Source: Algibacillus agarilyticus (GTDB taxonomy: Bacteria > Pseudomonadota > Gammaproteobacteria > Enterobacterales > Alteromonadaceae). From it: a stretch of DNA of 64,000 bases. The stretch spans positions 1-64,000 of the forward strand of contig NZ_QMED01000007.1 in assembly GCF_003286125.1 (NCBI RefSeq). The letters run 5' to 3'. Shown piece by piece: positions 1 through 8,666 of this stretch. Numbering within the stretch: the stretch's first letter is position 1; each line of letters opens with the position of its first letter. The notes under the pieces are model-generated. The model made no database searches. It worked only from the letters and a program-made list of their open reading frames with translations, and was not told where the DNA came from. The position numbers were made by a program, and so were the translations under genes.

Positions 1-83
1 CTAAATGCAGGTGCCTATTTTTACCTTTACGTGGCTTTCTCAGGTACATAACCTTTGTTGGGTTTATGCGGATATCGTATCAC

Positions 84-113
84 CCGGCTTACGCGCCAAC
101 GGCGCTAAACCGG
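84..113. repeat. Hairpin, palindromic intergenic repeat
   Basis: An imperfect inverted repeat: CCGG and GCGCC arms face GGCGC and CCGG arms across an AAC loop, with TTA/TAA in between. Read on the minus strand it has the pattern GGTTTAGCG ... CGTAAGCC, the same as the hairpin at 174-205, so both look like members of one small palindromic repeat family. There is no gene in the first 245 bases. Function is unknown. Confidence 0.45.
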
Positions 114-173
114 TCTACGTCGTTTAAATTGAATAAATTTATCGCAGTATGACGGGTTAAATGGATTTTGTAG

Positions 174-205
174 GGTGGTTTAGCGAAGCATGAGCGTAAG
201 CCACC
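174..205. repeat. Hairpin, second copy of the palindromic intergenic repeat
   Basis: GGTGGTTTAGCG faces GCGTAAGCCACC around the loop AAGCATGA; the GGTGG/CCACC arms are perfect and the rest is imperfect. Such GGTGGNTTA...TAAGCCACC hairpins occur dispersed in many gammaproteobacteria (general recollection). It lies 41 bases beyond the stop of the minus-strand GH1 gene and could protect or end that transcript, but it has no T-run typical of an intrinsic terminator. Confidence 0.45.
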
Positions 206-245
206 ATTTTAATACACACCCTCCTTACACAATTTAATACATACT

Positions 246-1727
246 TTAATAAACAACGTTTGACCCTCTCGTGCCATTTTGTTCCACAGTCAAGGGTTTA
301 CTTTTTGATTCATTTTGCATGATATTTTGTTTATGTGTTTGTAGTAATGATTTAAACCAATAACCGCTTTGTTTTATTGTGCGTTGTTGGGTTTGATGAT
401 CGACATAAACCAAACCAAAACGTTTTTTGAACCCTTCATGCCATTCAAAATTATCTAATAATGACCAAGCAAAATACCCTGCACAATTTGAACCGGCTTT
501 AATGGCTCGCGACACTTGATGCAGGTAGGCATTAAAAAATTCAACGCGTTTAATATCATCAACCTGATCATTAACAATATGATCAGTAAAGGCTGCGCCG
601 TTTTCGGTGATAAATACTTTAGGGTTGTTATATTCGTCTTTAAGCAACATTAATAATTCGTATAAGCCTTCTGGGTAAACCTCCCAGCCCATGCTGGTAT
701 ATTGCACGTTGTTGAGTTCATATTCTTTTTCGGGCGCTTTGGCCTGATATTCGGGCCAAAATTTATGCCCGATAAACCAAGGTGAGTATTTAACGCGATC
801 ACGTGAGTAATTATTAATTCCGATAAAGTCAATTGGGCTATTAATGATGTTCATATCGTTAGCTTCAATGGCCGGAAAAAACATTTTAATGCGATCTAGA
901 TGAGCTTGCGGGTAATAACCGCGCAAAATAGGGTCCAGAATCATGCGTCGCATGGTTAAATCAGCAAATTCAACTGCTTGATGGTCATATGGATTTAATT
1001 CGTCTAGTGGATAAATGGGGCGTAAATCAACTGTGATCCCCACTTGGTTATTGGCATTTGAACGTTTTAAATATTGAGCGGCTAAACCATGCGCTCTTAA
1101 CTGATTATGTAACGATTGATAATAAGCCCAAATGTTATACCGCCCCGGTGCATGTATGCCTAAAAATTGCCCAGCAACGCAGTTAACAAAAATTTCGTTA
1201 AAGGTGATCCAGTTATTTATTTTTGCGCCGAGGTGAAAATTAACTTGCTCAACAAACTCTAAAAACCAATTGGCACAATCTCTATTGGCCCAGCCGCCTT
1301 TATCTTGTAATGCTTGTGGTAAATCCCAATGGTATAGCGTAACAAAAGGCGTTATGCCGGCTTTGTGCAAGGCATCTAACAAATTTGCATAATAGGCAAT
1401 GCCTTGCATATTAACTTTGCCCGTGCCTTCTGGCATGATGCGCGCCCAAGAAAGGCTAAAGCGGTATGTTTGAAAGCCCAATGTCGACAATAGCTCAACA
1501 TCATCAAGGTATTTGTGATAATGATCACAAGCAACATCGCCATTGGTGCCATCACCTATTTTTTTAGTGGTGTGGCAAAATCGGTCCCAAATGGATTCGC
1601 CTTTGCCTTCTGTTTGCCATGCACCTTCAATTTGAAAAGCGGATGTGGCGGTGCCAATTAAAAAATCAGTAGGGAAGGTTGGCTGCCCGACAAATAATGC
1701 TGATTTGTTTTTAAATTTGCAGTGCAC
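246..1727 (-). CDS. GH1 family beta-glucosidase
   Basis: A retaining beta-glycosidase that hydrolyses beta-linked glucosides such as cellobiose or laminaribiose; the exact substrate cannot be read from sequence. The 493 residues match a full single-domain GH1 barrel. The acid/base is E178 in TFNE and the nucleophile is E375 in ITENG; the N-terminal FLIGTATSAFQIEGA signature is at 22-36. There is no signal peptide, so it should act in the cytoplasm on imported oligosaccharides. The start is GTG, preceded by AGAGA with five-base spacing. It is divergent from the DnaJ-related gene and has no transporter or regulator beside it, so it appears monocistronic. The C-terminal 20 residues or so are a low-complexity tail. 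Confidence 0.93.
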   Translation of the reverse strand: MHCKFKNKSALFVGQPTFPTDFLIGTATSAFQIEGAWQTEGKGESIWDRFCHTTKKIGDGTNGDVACDHYHKYLDDVELLSTLGFQTYRFSLSWARIMPEGTGKVNMQGIAYYANLLDALHKAGITPFVTLYHWDLPQALQDKGGWANRDCANWFLEFVEQVNFHLGAKINNWITFNEIFVNCVAGQFLGIHAPGRYNIWAYYQSLHNQLRAHGLAAQYLKRSNANNQVGITVDLRPIYPLDELNPYDHQAVEFADLTMRRMILDPILRGYYPQAHLDRIKMFFPAIEANDMNIINSPIDFIGINNYSRDRVKYSPWFIGHKFWPEYQAKAPEKEYELNNVQYTSMGWEVYPEGLYELLMLLKDEYNNPKVFITENGAAFTDHIVNDQVDDIKRVEFFNAYLHQVSRAIKAGSNCAGYFAWSLLDNFEWHEGFKKRFGLVYVDHQTQQRTIKQSGYWFKSLLQTHKQNIMQNESKSKPLTVEQNGTRGSNVVY

Positions 1728-1873
1728 AATTATCTCTGTCTTTTAGATTAAATGCTAAGCTTATAAACAGCATAGCGCTGCGGTGTTGCAAATTTATGGC
1801 ATGGGTTGAGCGTGGTGAATGAATTATCTTTATTCATTAAAATAAAAATTTTGATTGGAGAGCTTAACTTTTT

Positions 1874-2458
1874 ATGTTTTCAGCGCAACTGGATATGGCT
1901 ATTGAAGCCTTGCTAAAAGATCAATTTGGCACGCATAGCGAGCTCGATTTAATTAAAATATTACAAGCTGAACCTTTCAATATTTTTGTTAATTACGATA
2001 TGAAGTTTACTGACGAGTTATTTAAAATTCATTTTGCTTTATACAATGCGATTTATCGTTTGCGCACCAAGTGGTTAACCGAGCAAGTGGCCACTATTGA
2101 AATAAAGCTAAGTCGAATTACGATCTCGCCGTATCAAGACAAGTCCAGTTCAGCGATCAGGTTACCCGATCCCTTGCAAAGCTATTATTTAGATTGGTCT
2201 AATTTTTCAACGTCTTCGCATGATGTTGACAACATGCTCGAGCAATTTTGGCGTCAGATGACGGGGCATATTGCCGAGCCCAAGCAAAAGCAGCAAGCTT
2301 TGTCTATTTTAGGTTTGTCATTAAATGCGCATTTTACTGAAATAAAAAAGCGTTATAAATCATTGTGCATGAAACATCACCCCGACCGAGGTGGTAAGCC
2401 TGAAGAATACCGAACGGTGCAATGGGCATGGGGTATATTACAAAAATCAACGCGTTAA
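1874..2458 (+). CDS. DnaJ-related protein with C-terminal J domain
   Basis: A 194-residue protein of the gammaproteobacterial DnaJ-related type. The first 120 residues or so form the family-specific N-terminal region and a J domain occupies about 135-194, with the Hsp70-activating HPD tripeptide in KHHPDRGG. It lacks the Gly/Phe, zinc-finger and substrate-binding regions of true DnaJ, so it is an accessory co-chaperone expected to stimulate a DnaK-type ATPase rather than bind clients broadly. GGAGAG stands about ten bases before the ATG. It is monocistronic; the 335-bp gap after it carries the first copy of the 129-bp repeat. The partner Hsp70 is not evident. Confidence 0.85.
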   Translation: MFSAQLDMAIEALLKDQFGTHSELDLIKILQAEPFNIFVNYDMKFTDELFKIHFALYNAIYRLRTKWLTEQVATIEIKLSRITISPYQDKSSSAIRLPDPLQSYYLDWSNFSTSSHDVDNMLEQFWRQMTGHIAEPKQKQQALSILGLSLNAHFTEIKKRYKSLCMKHHPDRGGKPEEYRTVQWAWGILQKSTR

Positions 2459-2584
2459 TTTATTTGAATTTAAACACTTGTTTGAAAAAATGTTTAAAGC
2501 GTAACAAAATTATGACATTATTCAGCATAAATAATACGTTGTATTGACGTTGTGTTATACAGCTTAGCGAGACTTGTGCTGTTG

Positions 2585-2713
2585 TATAGTCAAAGCGATC
2601 GCGTTTTAGGGGAAGCCGTCAAGCTTCGAGACCCCATGAGCATATGCTCTACTATGTGATTGGGGCGAGTAAGCGCTGACAATGAACCATAAAACCTGAG
2701 CGAGAAGACTATA
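2585..2713 (+). mobile_element. 129-bp MITE-like element, copy 1
   Basis: One of three copies in the window (others at 36394-36522 and 56928-57056). The ends are TATAGTC and GACTATA, and the inverted similarity continues inward through a CGNTC block and GGTTTTA. The centre holds the perfect palindrome GAGCATATGCTC and a GGGGAAGC...GCTT...CCCC foldback. No protein is encoded. The TA at the extreme ends could be a TA target duplication of the IS630/mariner type (inference). This copy differs from copy 3 at two positions. It fills most of the gap between the DnaJ-related gene and the acyl-CoA synthetase gene and ends 89 bases before the latter's start, so it may affect its promoter. Confidence 0.85.
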
Positions 2714-2802
2714 ACACGCAACCATTTGAACCAGCAGCTAGTAAACTGGCGATCATTAACAACGAATTTTAACCGACTAATCAACATTAGAGAGTGACTA
2801 AA

Positions 2803-4485
2803 GTGGAAAGAACTTGGCTGAACAGTTACCCAGAAGGCATTCCGGCAGAAATCAATCCAGAACATTATAATTCATTGATTGATATTATTGAGCAATCAAG
2901 CGAACGCTTTACCGATAGAACGGCCTATATCAGTATGGATAAAGGGTTGTCATTCACTGAAATTGAGCGTCAAAGTCGGTATTTTGCGAGCTATTTACAA
3001 AATCATTTAGGGCTTGGTGTTGGTGATAAAGTCGCACTGATGATGCCTAACTGTTTGCAATATCCTATTGCTTTATTTGGTACGCTACGCGCAGGTTGTT
3101 GTGTTGTTAATGTTAATCCTCTCTACACTCCACGCGAATTAAAACACCAAATGATAGATTCGGGTGCCACGACAATTGTTATTATCGAAAATTTTGCTAA
3201 TACCTTAGAAAAAGTGCTACCCGACACGCCGATAAAAAACATCGTGATGACTGGGTTAGGTGATTTATTAGGGCTCGTTAAAGGCACAATAGTTAATGCG
3301 GTGGTTAAACATATTAAAAAAATGGTGCCCGCTTATAAATTACCGCAGCCAGAGCCATTTAAACGCGCTATCGCGATTGGTTCATCACTTGAATATGTGC
3401 GCCCTGATGTTAAAGGCAGTGATTTAGCTTTTCTTCAATACACGGGAGGCACAACGGGGGTTGCGAAAGGGGCCATGTTAACGCACCGTAATATGGTGAG
3501 TAATCTTGAGCAAGTTTCAGCTTGGCTTGATCCGAGTATTGAATATGGTAAAGAACTGATTGTAACGGCTTTACCGCTCTATCATATATTTGCGTTAACG
3601 GCTAATGCACTTACCTTTTACAAGTATGGTGGTACTAACTTACTTATTACTAACCCAAGAGATATGCCCGGTTTTGTTAAAGAGTTAGGCAAGTATCAAG
3701 TGACCGTGTTAACGGGGGTAAACACGCTATTTAACGGGTTATTAAATACAACTGGTTTTGCTGATTTGGATTTTAGTCAATTCAAGTTTTCATTAGGCGG
3801 TGGTATGGCGGTGCAAAGAGCGGTAGCAGAAAAATGGCAAAAGGTGACAAGCTCTCCTTTGTTAGAAGCCTATGGTTTAACCGAGTGTTGCCCTGCTGTG
3901 ACGATTAACCCTGCCTCTAGCGATAATGAATATAATGGCAGTATCGGTTTACCTATCCCTTCAACTGATTGCCGTGTTGTTGATGAAGAGGGTAATGAAG
4001 TTCCGGTTGGTGAATCCGGCGAGTTACAAGTTAGAGGCCCACAAGTGATGGCAGGTTATTACAATCGAGCTGATGCAACGGCTGAAGTCATGCGCGGTGA
4101 GTGGTTTTTAACCGGTGATATGGCTAAAGTGGATGAGCAAGGTTATTTTAGAATTGTCGACCGCAAAAAAGATATGATTTTAGTTTCGGGATTCAATGTT
4201 TATCCCAACGAAATTGAAAATGTTATTGCGATGCTCGATCAAGTATTAGAAGTGGCAGCGATTGGTCAAGAAGATGAGCGTTGTGGTGAAATCGTTAAAG
4301 TTTATATTGTTAAAAAAGACCCGAGTTTAACCACAGATGAGGTCATTGCGCATTGTCGTGAAAACCTAACAGGTTATAAAGTCCCTAAAATGGTTGAGTT
4401 TCGTGATGAATTGCCTAAAACCAATGTGGGTAAAATATTACGCCGCGAGCTCAGAGAAGAGAATAATAAGGCGTTATCGGTTTAG
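2803..4485 (+). CDS. fadD: Long-chain fatty acyl-CoA synthetase, FadD type
   Basis: Activates long-chain fatty acids to acyl-CoA via an acyl-adenylate, coupling uptake to beta-oxidation at the inner membrane. The 560 residues compare with 561 in E. coli FadD. The adenylate-forming P-loop [11 protein letters not shown] lies at 213-223, the YGLTE motif is present, and the C-terminal [11 protein letters not shown] hinge and the lysine in [11 protein letters not shown] are intact. The start is taken as GTG 2803: AGAGAG at 2789-2794 is eight bases upstream and the resulting [10 protein letters not shown] aligns with E. coli MKKVWLNRYP. GTG 2794 is in frame but would have no ribosome binding site. 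The 129-bp repeat lies just upstream. Convergent with the dehydrogenase gene. Confidence 0.92.
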   Translation: MERTWLNSYPEGIPAEINPEHYNSLIDIIEQSSERFTDRTAYISMDKGLSFTEIERQSRYFASYLQNHLGLGVGDKVALMMPNCLQYPIALFGTLRAGCCVVNVNPLYTPRELKHQMIDSGATTIVIIENFANTLEKVLPDTPIKNIVMTGLGDLLGLVKGTIVNAVVKHIKKMVPAYKLPQPEPFKRAIAIGSSLEYVRPDVKGSDLAFLQYTGGTTGVAKGAMLTHRNMVSNLEQVSAWLDPSIEYGKELIVTALPLYHIFALTANALTFYKYGGTNLLITNPRDMPGFVKELGKYQVTVLTGVNTLFNGLLNTTGFADLDFSQFKFSLGGGMAVQRAVAEKWQKVTSSPLLEAYGLTECCPAVTINPASSDNEYNGSIGLPIPSTDCRVVDEEGNEVPVGESGELQVRGPQVMAGYYNRADATAEVMRGEWFLTGDMAKVDEQGYFRIVDRKKDMILVSGFNVYPNEIENVIAMLDQVLEVAAIGQEDERCGEIVKVYIVKKDPSLTTDEVIAHCRENLTGYKVPKMVEFRDELPKTNVGKILRRELREENNKALSV

Positions 4486-4519
4486 GTCTGAACCAAATAA
4501 AAGTAACGTCTTGTTTTAA

Positions 4520-4550
4520 ATGCTTGTAAGGTTTTTTAGCTTGCAAGCAT
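4520..4550. terminator. Hairpin between convergent genes, possible shared terminator
   Basis: ATGCTTGTAAG faces CTTGCAAGCAT with one mismatch around a GTTTTTTAG loop. It starts 35 bases after the fadD stop and overlaps the last codons of the opposing dehydrogenase gene. The T-run is in the loop rather than after the stem, so terminator function is uncertain. Confidence 0.35.
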
Positions 4551-5498
4551 CTTATCTAAATTACTTAATGTGGTTTGCACAATACAGGTTAATGCTTCTT
4601 CAGTAAAAAAGCCTTGATGCCCTGTGATCACTACATTAGGGAAGGTGAGTAAACGTTGAAAAACATCATCATTGATAATGGTATTGGAGCGGTCTTCAAA
4701 AAAGAGTTTATCTTCTTGTTCATAAACGTCTAAGCCTAAATACCCTATATGGCCAGTTTTTAAGCTCGCTATAATCGCTGGTGTATCGAGTAATCCTCCT
4801 CGGCTTGTATTGATTAACGTTACCCCTGGTTTCATTAAACTGAGCGCTTTTTTGTTGATTAAATGATGGGTTAAATCAGTGAGTGGACAATGCAGCGATA
4901 TAATATCAGCTTGGCTATACAGCGTATCTAAATCAACATAATCAACGCCAAGCTCTTCAGCTTTTGCATTTTTAATGAGATCATGTCCGAGTAATTTGCA
5001 GCCAAAGCCTTTTAATATTTTTAACGTGGCTAACCCTATTTTACCCGTACCGATTATCCCCACTGTTTTGCCGTGAAGATTAAAACCCAATAATCCGGTT
5101 AACGAAAAATTATCTTCTTTTACCCGGTTATACGCTTTATGGTATTTTCTGCTGAGTGTAAGTATTAAACCTAAGGTATGTTCAGCTATCGCCTCAGGTG
5201 AATAGGCTGGCACATTCATTAATGTAAAGCCTAATGATTTAGCGGCTGTTAAATCAATATTATTAATTCCGGCACAGCGAAAGGCGATTTTATTAATACC
5301 GAGTTCATTTAATATTATTAACGTTTTTTGGCTTAATTCATCATTTACAAATACGCAAATAGCATCTGAGCCTTTTGCTAATACTGCGGTTTCTGCGGTT
5401 AATCGCGCATCAATATATTGCAGGTTAAATTTGTTGTTATGTAAATCAAAGAAGGTTTTGTCGTAAGACTTTGCACTAAATAAGGTGATTGTCTTCAT
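4536..5498 (-). CDS. ldhA: D-lactate dehydrogenase-like 2-hydroxyacid dehydrogenase
   Basis: An NAD-dependent D-2-hydroxyacid dehydrogenase, probably reducing pyruvate to D-lactate in fermentative growth. The nucleotide-binding motif VGIIGTGKIG sits mid-protein, the catalytic Arg lies in INTSRGG, and the catalytic His in GHQGFF, typical of the LdhA branch. The 320-residue length is close to the family (E. coli LdhA 329). The start is ATG 5498: GGAG followed by six bases leads to MKTITLF, matching the usual LdhA N-terminus, whereas the upstream in-frame ATG at 5510 overlaps that ribosome binding site. Monocistronic. Other 2-hydroxyacid substrates cannot be excluded. Confidence 0.85.
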   Translation of the reverse strand: MKTITLFSAKSYDKTFFDLHNNKFNLQYIDARLTAETAVLAKGSDAICVFVNDELSQKTLIILNELGINKIAFRCAGINNIDLTAAKSLGFTLMNVPAYSPEAIAEHTLGLILTLSRKYHKAYNRVKEDNFSLTGLLGFNLHGKTVGIIGTGKIGLATLKILKGFGCKLLGHDLIKNAKAEELGVDYVDLDTLYSQADIISLHCPLTDLTHHLINKKALSLMKPGVTLINTSRGGLLDTPAIIASLKTGHIGYLGLDVYEQEDKLFFEDRSNTIINDDVFQRLLTFPNVVITGHQGFFTEEALTCIVQTTLSNLDKMLAS

Positions 5499-5548
5499 TT
5501 TTAGCTCCATTAATAACCTAAGCCTGCGTTAAGTTTATTTGCAATAGG

Positions 5549-5574
5549 CAAGTAATTGAGACAAGTAATTGAGG
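5549..5574. repeat. Short tandem direct repeat, 2 x 13 bp
   Basis: CAAGTAATTGAGA is followed directly by CAAGTAATTGAGG, in the gap between the dehydrogenase start and the glutathione peroxidase stop. It could be slippage or a tandem protein-binding site upstream of the minus-strand dehydrogenase gene. Nothing else was recognised in this 280-bp gap. Confidence 0.5.
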
Positions 5575-5778
5575 CAAAAAATTACCGCAGTCGACAATGT
5601 CTTATTAGAAATCATAAATAAATTATTCTTTCTAAATAAAAGCCTAAAGTATTGAAAAGCAGATAAATTTAAAAGCTGGCTGTATTTATTAACCTGAATT
5701 TAGGTTAAGTAAAGCATAAACCTGATTATGCAATGACGAGTCTAAAGCTGAATTGGGTTTTATTGAAGCGAGTATGGG

Positions 5779-6264
5779 TTATTTTTTAAGTAACTTAATG
5801 ATTTGTTGCTCTAGATCAAGTGGTTTTACGGTTGGGCTAAAACGGCCGACTACTTGGCCTTCTTGGTTGATTAAAAATTTAGTGAAATTCCATTTGATAC
5901 GCTTAGTGCCTAGCAAACCTTTTTTGGCTTTAGTTAAATATTGATATAACGGATCGGCATTTTTACCATTAACTTCAATTTTAGCTAATACCGGAAATGA
6001 AACATGATAATTAAGTGAACAAAATGATTGAATGTCCGTATTATTCGCCGGTTCTTGCTTGCCAAATTGATTACACGGAAACGCTAGAATTTCTAACCCT
6101 TGCGCTTTGTGTTTTTGGTAAAGCGTTTCGAGTTCTTCATATTGAGGAGTGAAGCCGCATTTACTTGCTGTATTAACAACTAAGACGACTTTATCTTTTA
6201 AACTTTCTAGGGCTAATTGCTCACCATTATTAAGACTAACTTTAAAAGAGTAGAAAACAGACAT
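5779..6264 (-). CDS. Glutathione peroxidase family thiol peroxidase
   Basis: Reduces hydrogen peroxide or organic hydroperoxides; the bacterial enzymes of this length generally use thioredoxin or glutathione. The peroxidatic Cys36 lies in NTASKCGFTPQY (Cys where animal enzymes carry selenocysteine). The other catalytic residues are Gln66 in PCNQFG and Trp125/Asn126 in KWNFTKF. The 161 residues match the BtuE/BsaA family, and there is no signal peptide, so it is cytoplasmic. It lies 42 bases downstream of the next minus-strand gene and may be cotranscribed with it. Which reductant it uses is not visible. Confidence 0.9.
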   Translation of the reverse strand: MSVFYSFKVSLNNGEQLALESLKDKVVLVVNTASKCGFTPQYEELETLYQKHKAQGLEILAFPCNQFGKQEPANNTDIQSFCSLNYHVSFPVLAKIEVNGKNADPLYQYLTKAKKGLLGTKRIKWNFTKFLINQEGQVVGRFSPTVKPLDLEQQIIKLLKK

Positions 6265-6306
6265 GTTAAGTTTACCTATTTAGAGTTAGTCTTAAGTGGT
6301 TATGAA

Positions 6307-6909
6307 TTAGGCGTCGTTTGCTGCTTCTTCTGGTAATTTTTCACCTTTGCGACGGCGACGACGGGTTAATTCAAATTTAGGGTAATCAAATTCATACAAT
6401 CTAACTTTGCGCCAGCTTCTATATTTATCAAATTTCATTTCATCGCCGTATTCATCCCACTCTTGGCGGAATTGGATCGCGGTTCGATATGCATGAAAAT
6501 GTAGATCGGCATCAAAGGCAGTATAGCCTAAAGAGAAAGTTTTAACGGCTGGTTTGTCATCTTTACGATAACTTACCCAGAAGAAACGCTCAATTTCATT
6601 TCGACGCTTATCAATTTTTTCTCTATAGCCAACACCATTAAACCCACAGCTTGTTTCGGTGGTCGGTTTACGCACACGACGAATTTTGCTGGTTGGATGT
6701 AATGCTTTAAGTTGCTTGTTGCGGCTCATTGCAGCTCTCAATGCTTTTTCGATTCCACCCCATTGGTTATATGAGTAAAATCCACCTAAGTCCTTTTTTT
6801 TACGAATGAAGCGCATCTGACAACCAGAGCGGCAAGGAAAACTAATACCATGTGCATCTTCAACTAAAATTTTAGCGATGTCTTCAGGGACATAATCAGG
6901 TATTGACAC
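6307..6909 (-). CDS. Conserved hypothetical protein, possibly AP2-like DNA-binding
   Basis: A 200-residue basic protein that I do not firmly recognise. It appears to contain two related segments, near residues 30-75 and 115-170. Each has an aromatic/basic strand (RFIRKKKDLGGFYSY; FFWVSYRKDDKP) followed by a helix with an Ala/Arg pattern. This recalls the AP2 fold found in phage and some bacterial proteins, but that is a tentative reading. Two cysteines near the N-terminus (FPCRSGCQM) could bind metal. A run of arginines (RRRRRKGEK) near the C-terminus suggests nucleic-acid contact. It lies between exonuclease I and glutathione peroxidase genes on the same strand. No catalytic motif is evident. 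Confidence 0.6.
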   Translation of the reverse strand: MSIPDYVPEDIAKILVEDAHGISFPCRSGCQMRFIRKKKDLGGFYSYNQWGGIEKALRAAMSRNKQLKALHPTSKIRRVRKPTTETSCGFNGVGYREKIDKRRNEIERFFWVSYRKDDKPAVKTFSLGYTAFDADLHFHAYRTAIQFRQEWDEYGDEMKFDKYRSWRKVRLYEFDYPKFELTRRRRRKGEKLPEEAANDA

Positions 6910-7119
6910 GAGAATGAACCTCTTGGTTAGATGATTAAAATTAAAGGGAGTATAATATTGTGTTCAAGACAATATCTTTTTACAACTTAATACTAATACG
7001 AACTCTGTGGATATTCAATTACCCCTAACGAAAAAAAACGACGTTAGCCGATTTTTCTTTGTTTTTAACAACATTTAAGGGGTCACACGTATTATTGTCT
7101 TCATTAATCTTTGTTTTTG

Positions 7120-8556
7120 CTAAATTTCGTTAACAAAATGGTATAAAGATTTTAATATATTCAGCTTGGTTTCATCATTACTATGAAGTTCAACCAACTG
7201 CTCTAAAGCCTGCATGAGTGAATTAATCGTCATTTCATCGTTATGAGTATCGTTAGTTAATTTATCTGCACAATATGTATGCCATTTTTTTTGTTCTTGC
7301 TCATCTAAAGTATGTGGGTAATTTCGAGCTTTAAATCTAAACCATAACGTATTTAATCGCGGGTCATCAAATTCAGGTGACAAGGCCGCATATTGATCAG
7401 GTGAAGCACTTTGAATTTTATCTAAAAGCGCTACATCATGGGGTTTAAAAAAACCGTCATAAAGCATGTAATCCGCATTGGTTTCTTTTTCAAACCCAAG
7501 TTGATTATAAAACTCGACCAGCTTAGTGGCTAAGGCCGGTTGATTTTTTATGAGGGTTAAATGACTTAAGCATTTTTCTCTGTTGATGTTTAGGCGTTCT
7601 GCATTTTCGGCGGTTAAGGTTTTAGCGGGTGCCAGCACAGGGCATTTATTTATGTGCACTAACTTTATCGGTAAACGTTCTTCATCAGGCTCTAAATCTT
7701 CTGTGCGTGTAAAAAGTTTTTGCTGAATTTCGTCTACTGATAAATTAAATAAAGGTGTGGGATCTTTGTGTAAATCCAGCATGATCACGGCATTAGGGTT
7801 GCTCGGGTGCCATGCTAAAGGCACAACCCAGGTGCAACACCCTTGCGCTGCCGGTATTTTTGAAGAGACGTGCATCAAAGGGGTTAGGTTAACCACATCG
7901 ATTAGTTTTTTGACTTCATGTTTGCTACGCAAATTAAATAAAAACTCAAATAATTTGGGCTGTTTATTTTTAATCAGCTCGGCGACACCAATGGTAGCCC
8001 AAACATCTGATAACGCATCATGCGCATTTGCATGTTCTAAATTATTGGCTTTACTCAGCGCTTCTAACTTAAAGCTCGGGCTGCCATCTTCTTTCAATGG
8101 CCAATTAATACCTTCTGGGCGCAAAGCATAACAAGTACGCACCATGTCGATAATATCCCAGCGACTATTACCGTTTTTCCATTCACGCGCAAACGGCTCA
8201 AATAAATTACGGTATAAACTGTAGCGTGTTACCTCGTCATCAAAACGAATGCTGTTATAACCCGCTGTACACGTATTAGGTTGTGCCATTTCAGCGAGTA
8301 TTTTAGCCATGAACTCATGTTCATTTGTGCCTTTTTTAAACGTAAGTTGTGGCGTAATACCTGTGATCAAACACGCTTCAGGGTTAGGTAAATAATCAGC
8401 CGCGGGATAGCAATATATATTGATAGGCTTACCAATAGGCTCAAAATTTAAATTGGTTCTAATCGCGGCAAATTGACAAGGCCGGTCTTTTTTGGGTGAT
8501 GCACCCCATGTTTCAAAGTCGTACCAGAGAATAGTGGGTTCATTACTTGAGTTCAT
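7120..8556 (-). CDS. sbcB: Exodeoxyribonuclease I
   Basis: Degrades single-stranded DNA 3' to 5' and acts in mismatch repair and recombination. The 478 residues match E. coli SbcB (475). The DEDD-family ExoI motif is at the N-terminus with D13 and E15 in WYDFETWG. The second acidic motif lies in AGYNSIRFDDEV and the third in ANAHDALSDVWAT. The SH3-like and helical C-terminal regions typical of ExoI follow. Upstream on the same strand is rlmI, separated by a 110-bp gap with a perfect 14-bp palindrome. The ATG start is unambiguous. It should interact with SSB through the conserved ExoI surface, which I cannot check here. Confidence 0.95.
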   Translation of the reverse strand: MNSSNEPTILWYDFETWGASPKKDRPCQFAAIRTNLNFEPIGKPINIYCYPAADYLPNPEACLITGITPQLTFKKGTNEHEFMAKILAEMAQPNTCTAGYNSIRFDDEVTRYSLYRNLFEPFAREWKNGNSRWDIIDMVRTCYALRPEGINWPLKEDGSPSFKLEALSKANNLEHANAHDALSDVWATIGVAELIKNKQPKLFEFLFNLRSKHEVKKLIDVVNLTPLMHVSSKIPAAQGCCTWVVPLAWHPSNPNAVIMLDLHKDPTPLFNLSVDEIQQKLFTRTEDLEPDEERLPIKLVHINKCPVLAPAKTLTAENAERLNINREKCLSHLTLIKNQPALATKLVEFYNQLGFEKETNADYMLYDGFFKPHDVALLDKIQSASPDQYAALSPEFDDPRLNTLWFRFKARNYPHTLDEQEQKKWHTYCADKLTNDTHNDEMTINSLMQALEQLVELHSNDETKLNILKSLYHFVNEI

Positions 8557-8622
8557 ATATATCTGCTTTTTATCGATTTATTCTGAATACTAGACAATAT
8601 CAAACTTATTTTAGTAGGGGGC

Positions 8623-8653
8623 CGTATAATGAATAGACGCTATTCATTATACG
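8623..8653. repeat. Perfect 14-bp inverted repeat with 3-bp loop
   Basis: CGTATAATGAATAG faces its exact complement CTATTCATTATACG across ACG, between rlmI and sbcB (both minus strand). It lies 13 bases after the rlmI stop. The stem is AT-rich and is followed on the transcribed strand by GGCCCCC rather than T residues, so it is not a standard terminator. It may be an mRNA 3'-end stabiliser or a dimeric protein-binding site near the sbcB promoter. Confidence 0.75.
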
Positions 8654-8666
8654 TTTATAGATAAGG

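Noticed and set aside
2590-2865. A 91-codon minus-strand open frame upstream of fadD
   Set aside because: It runs through the 129-bp repeat copy and into fadD on the opposite strand; the frame is a by-product of the repeat.
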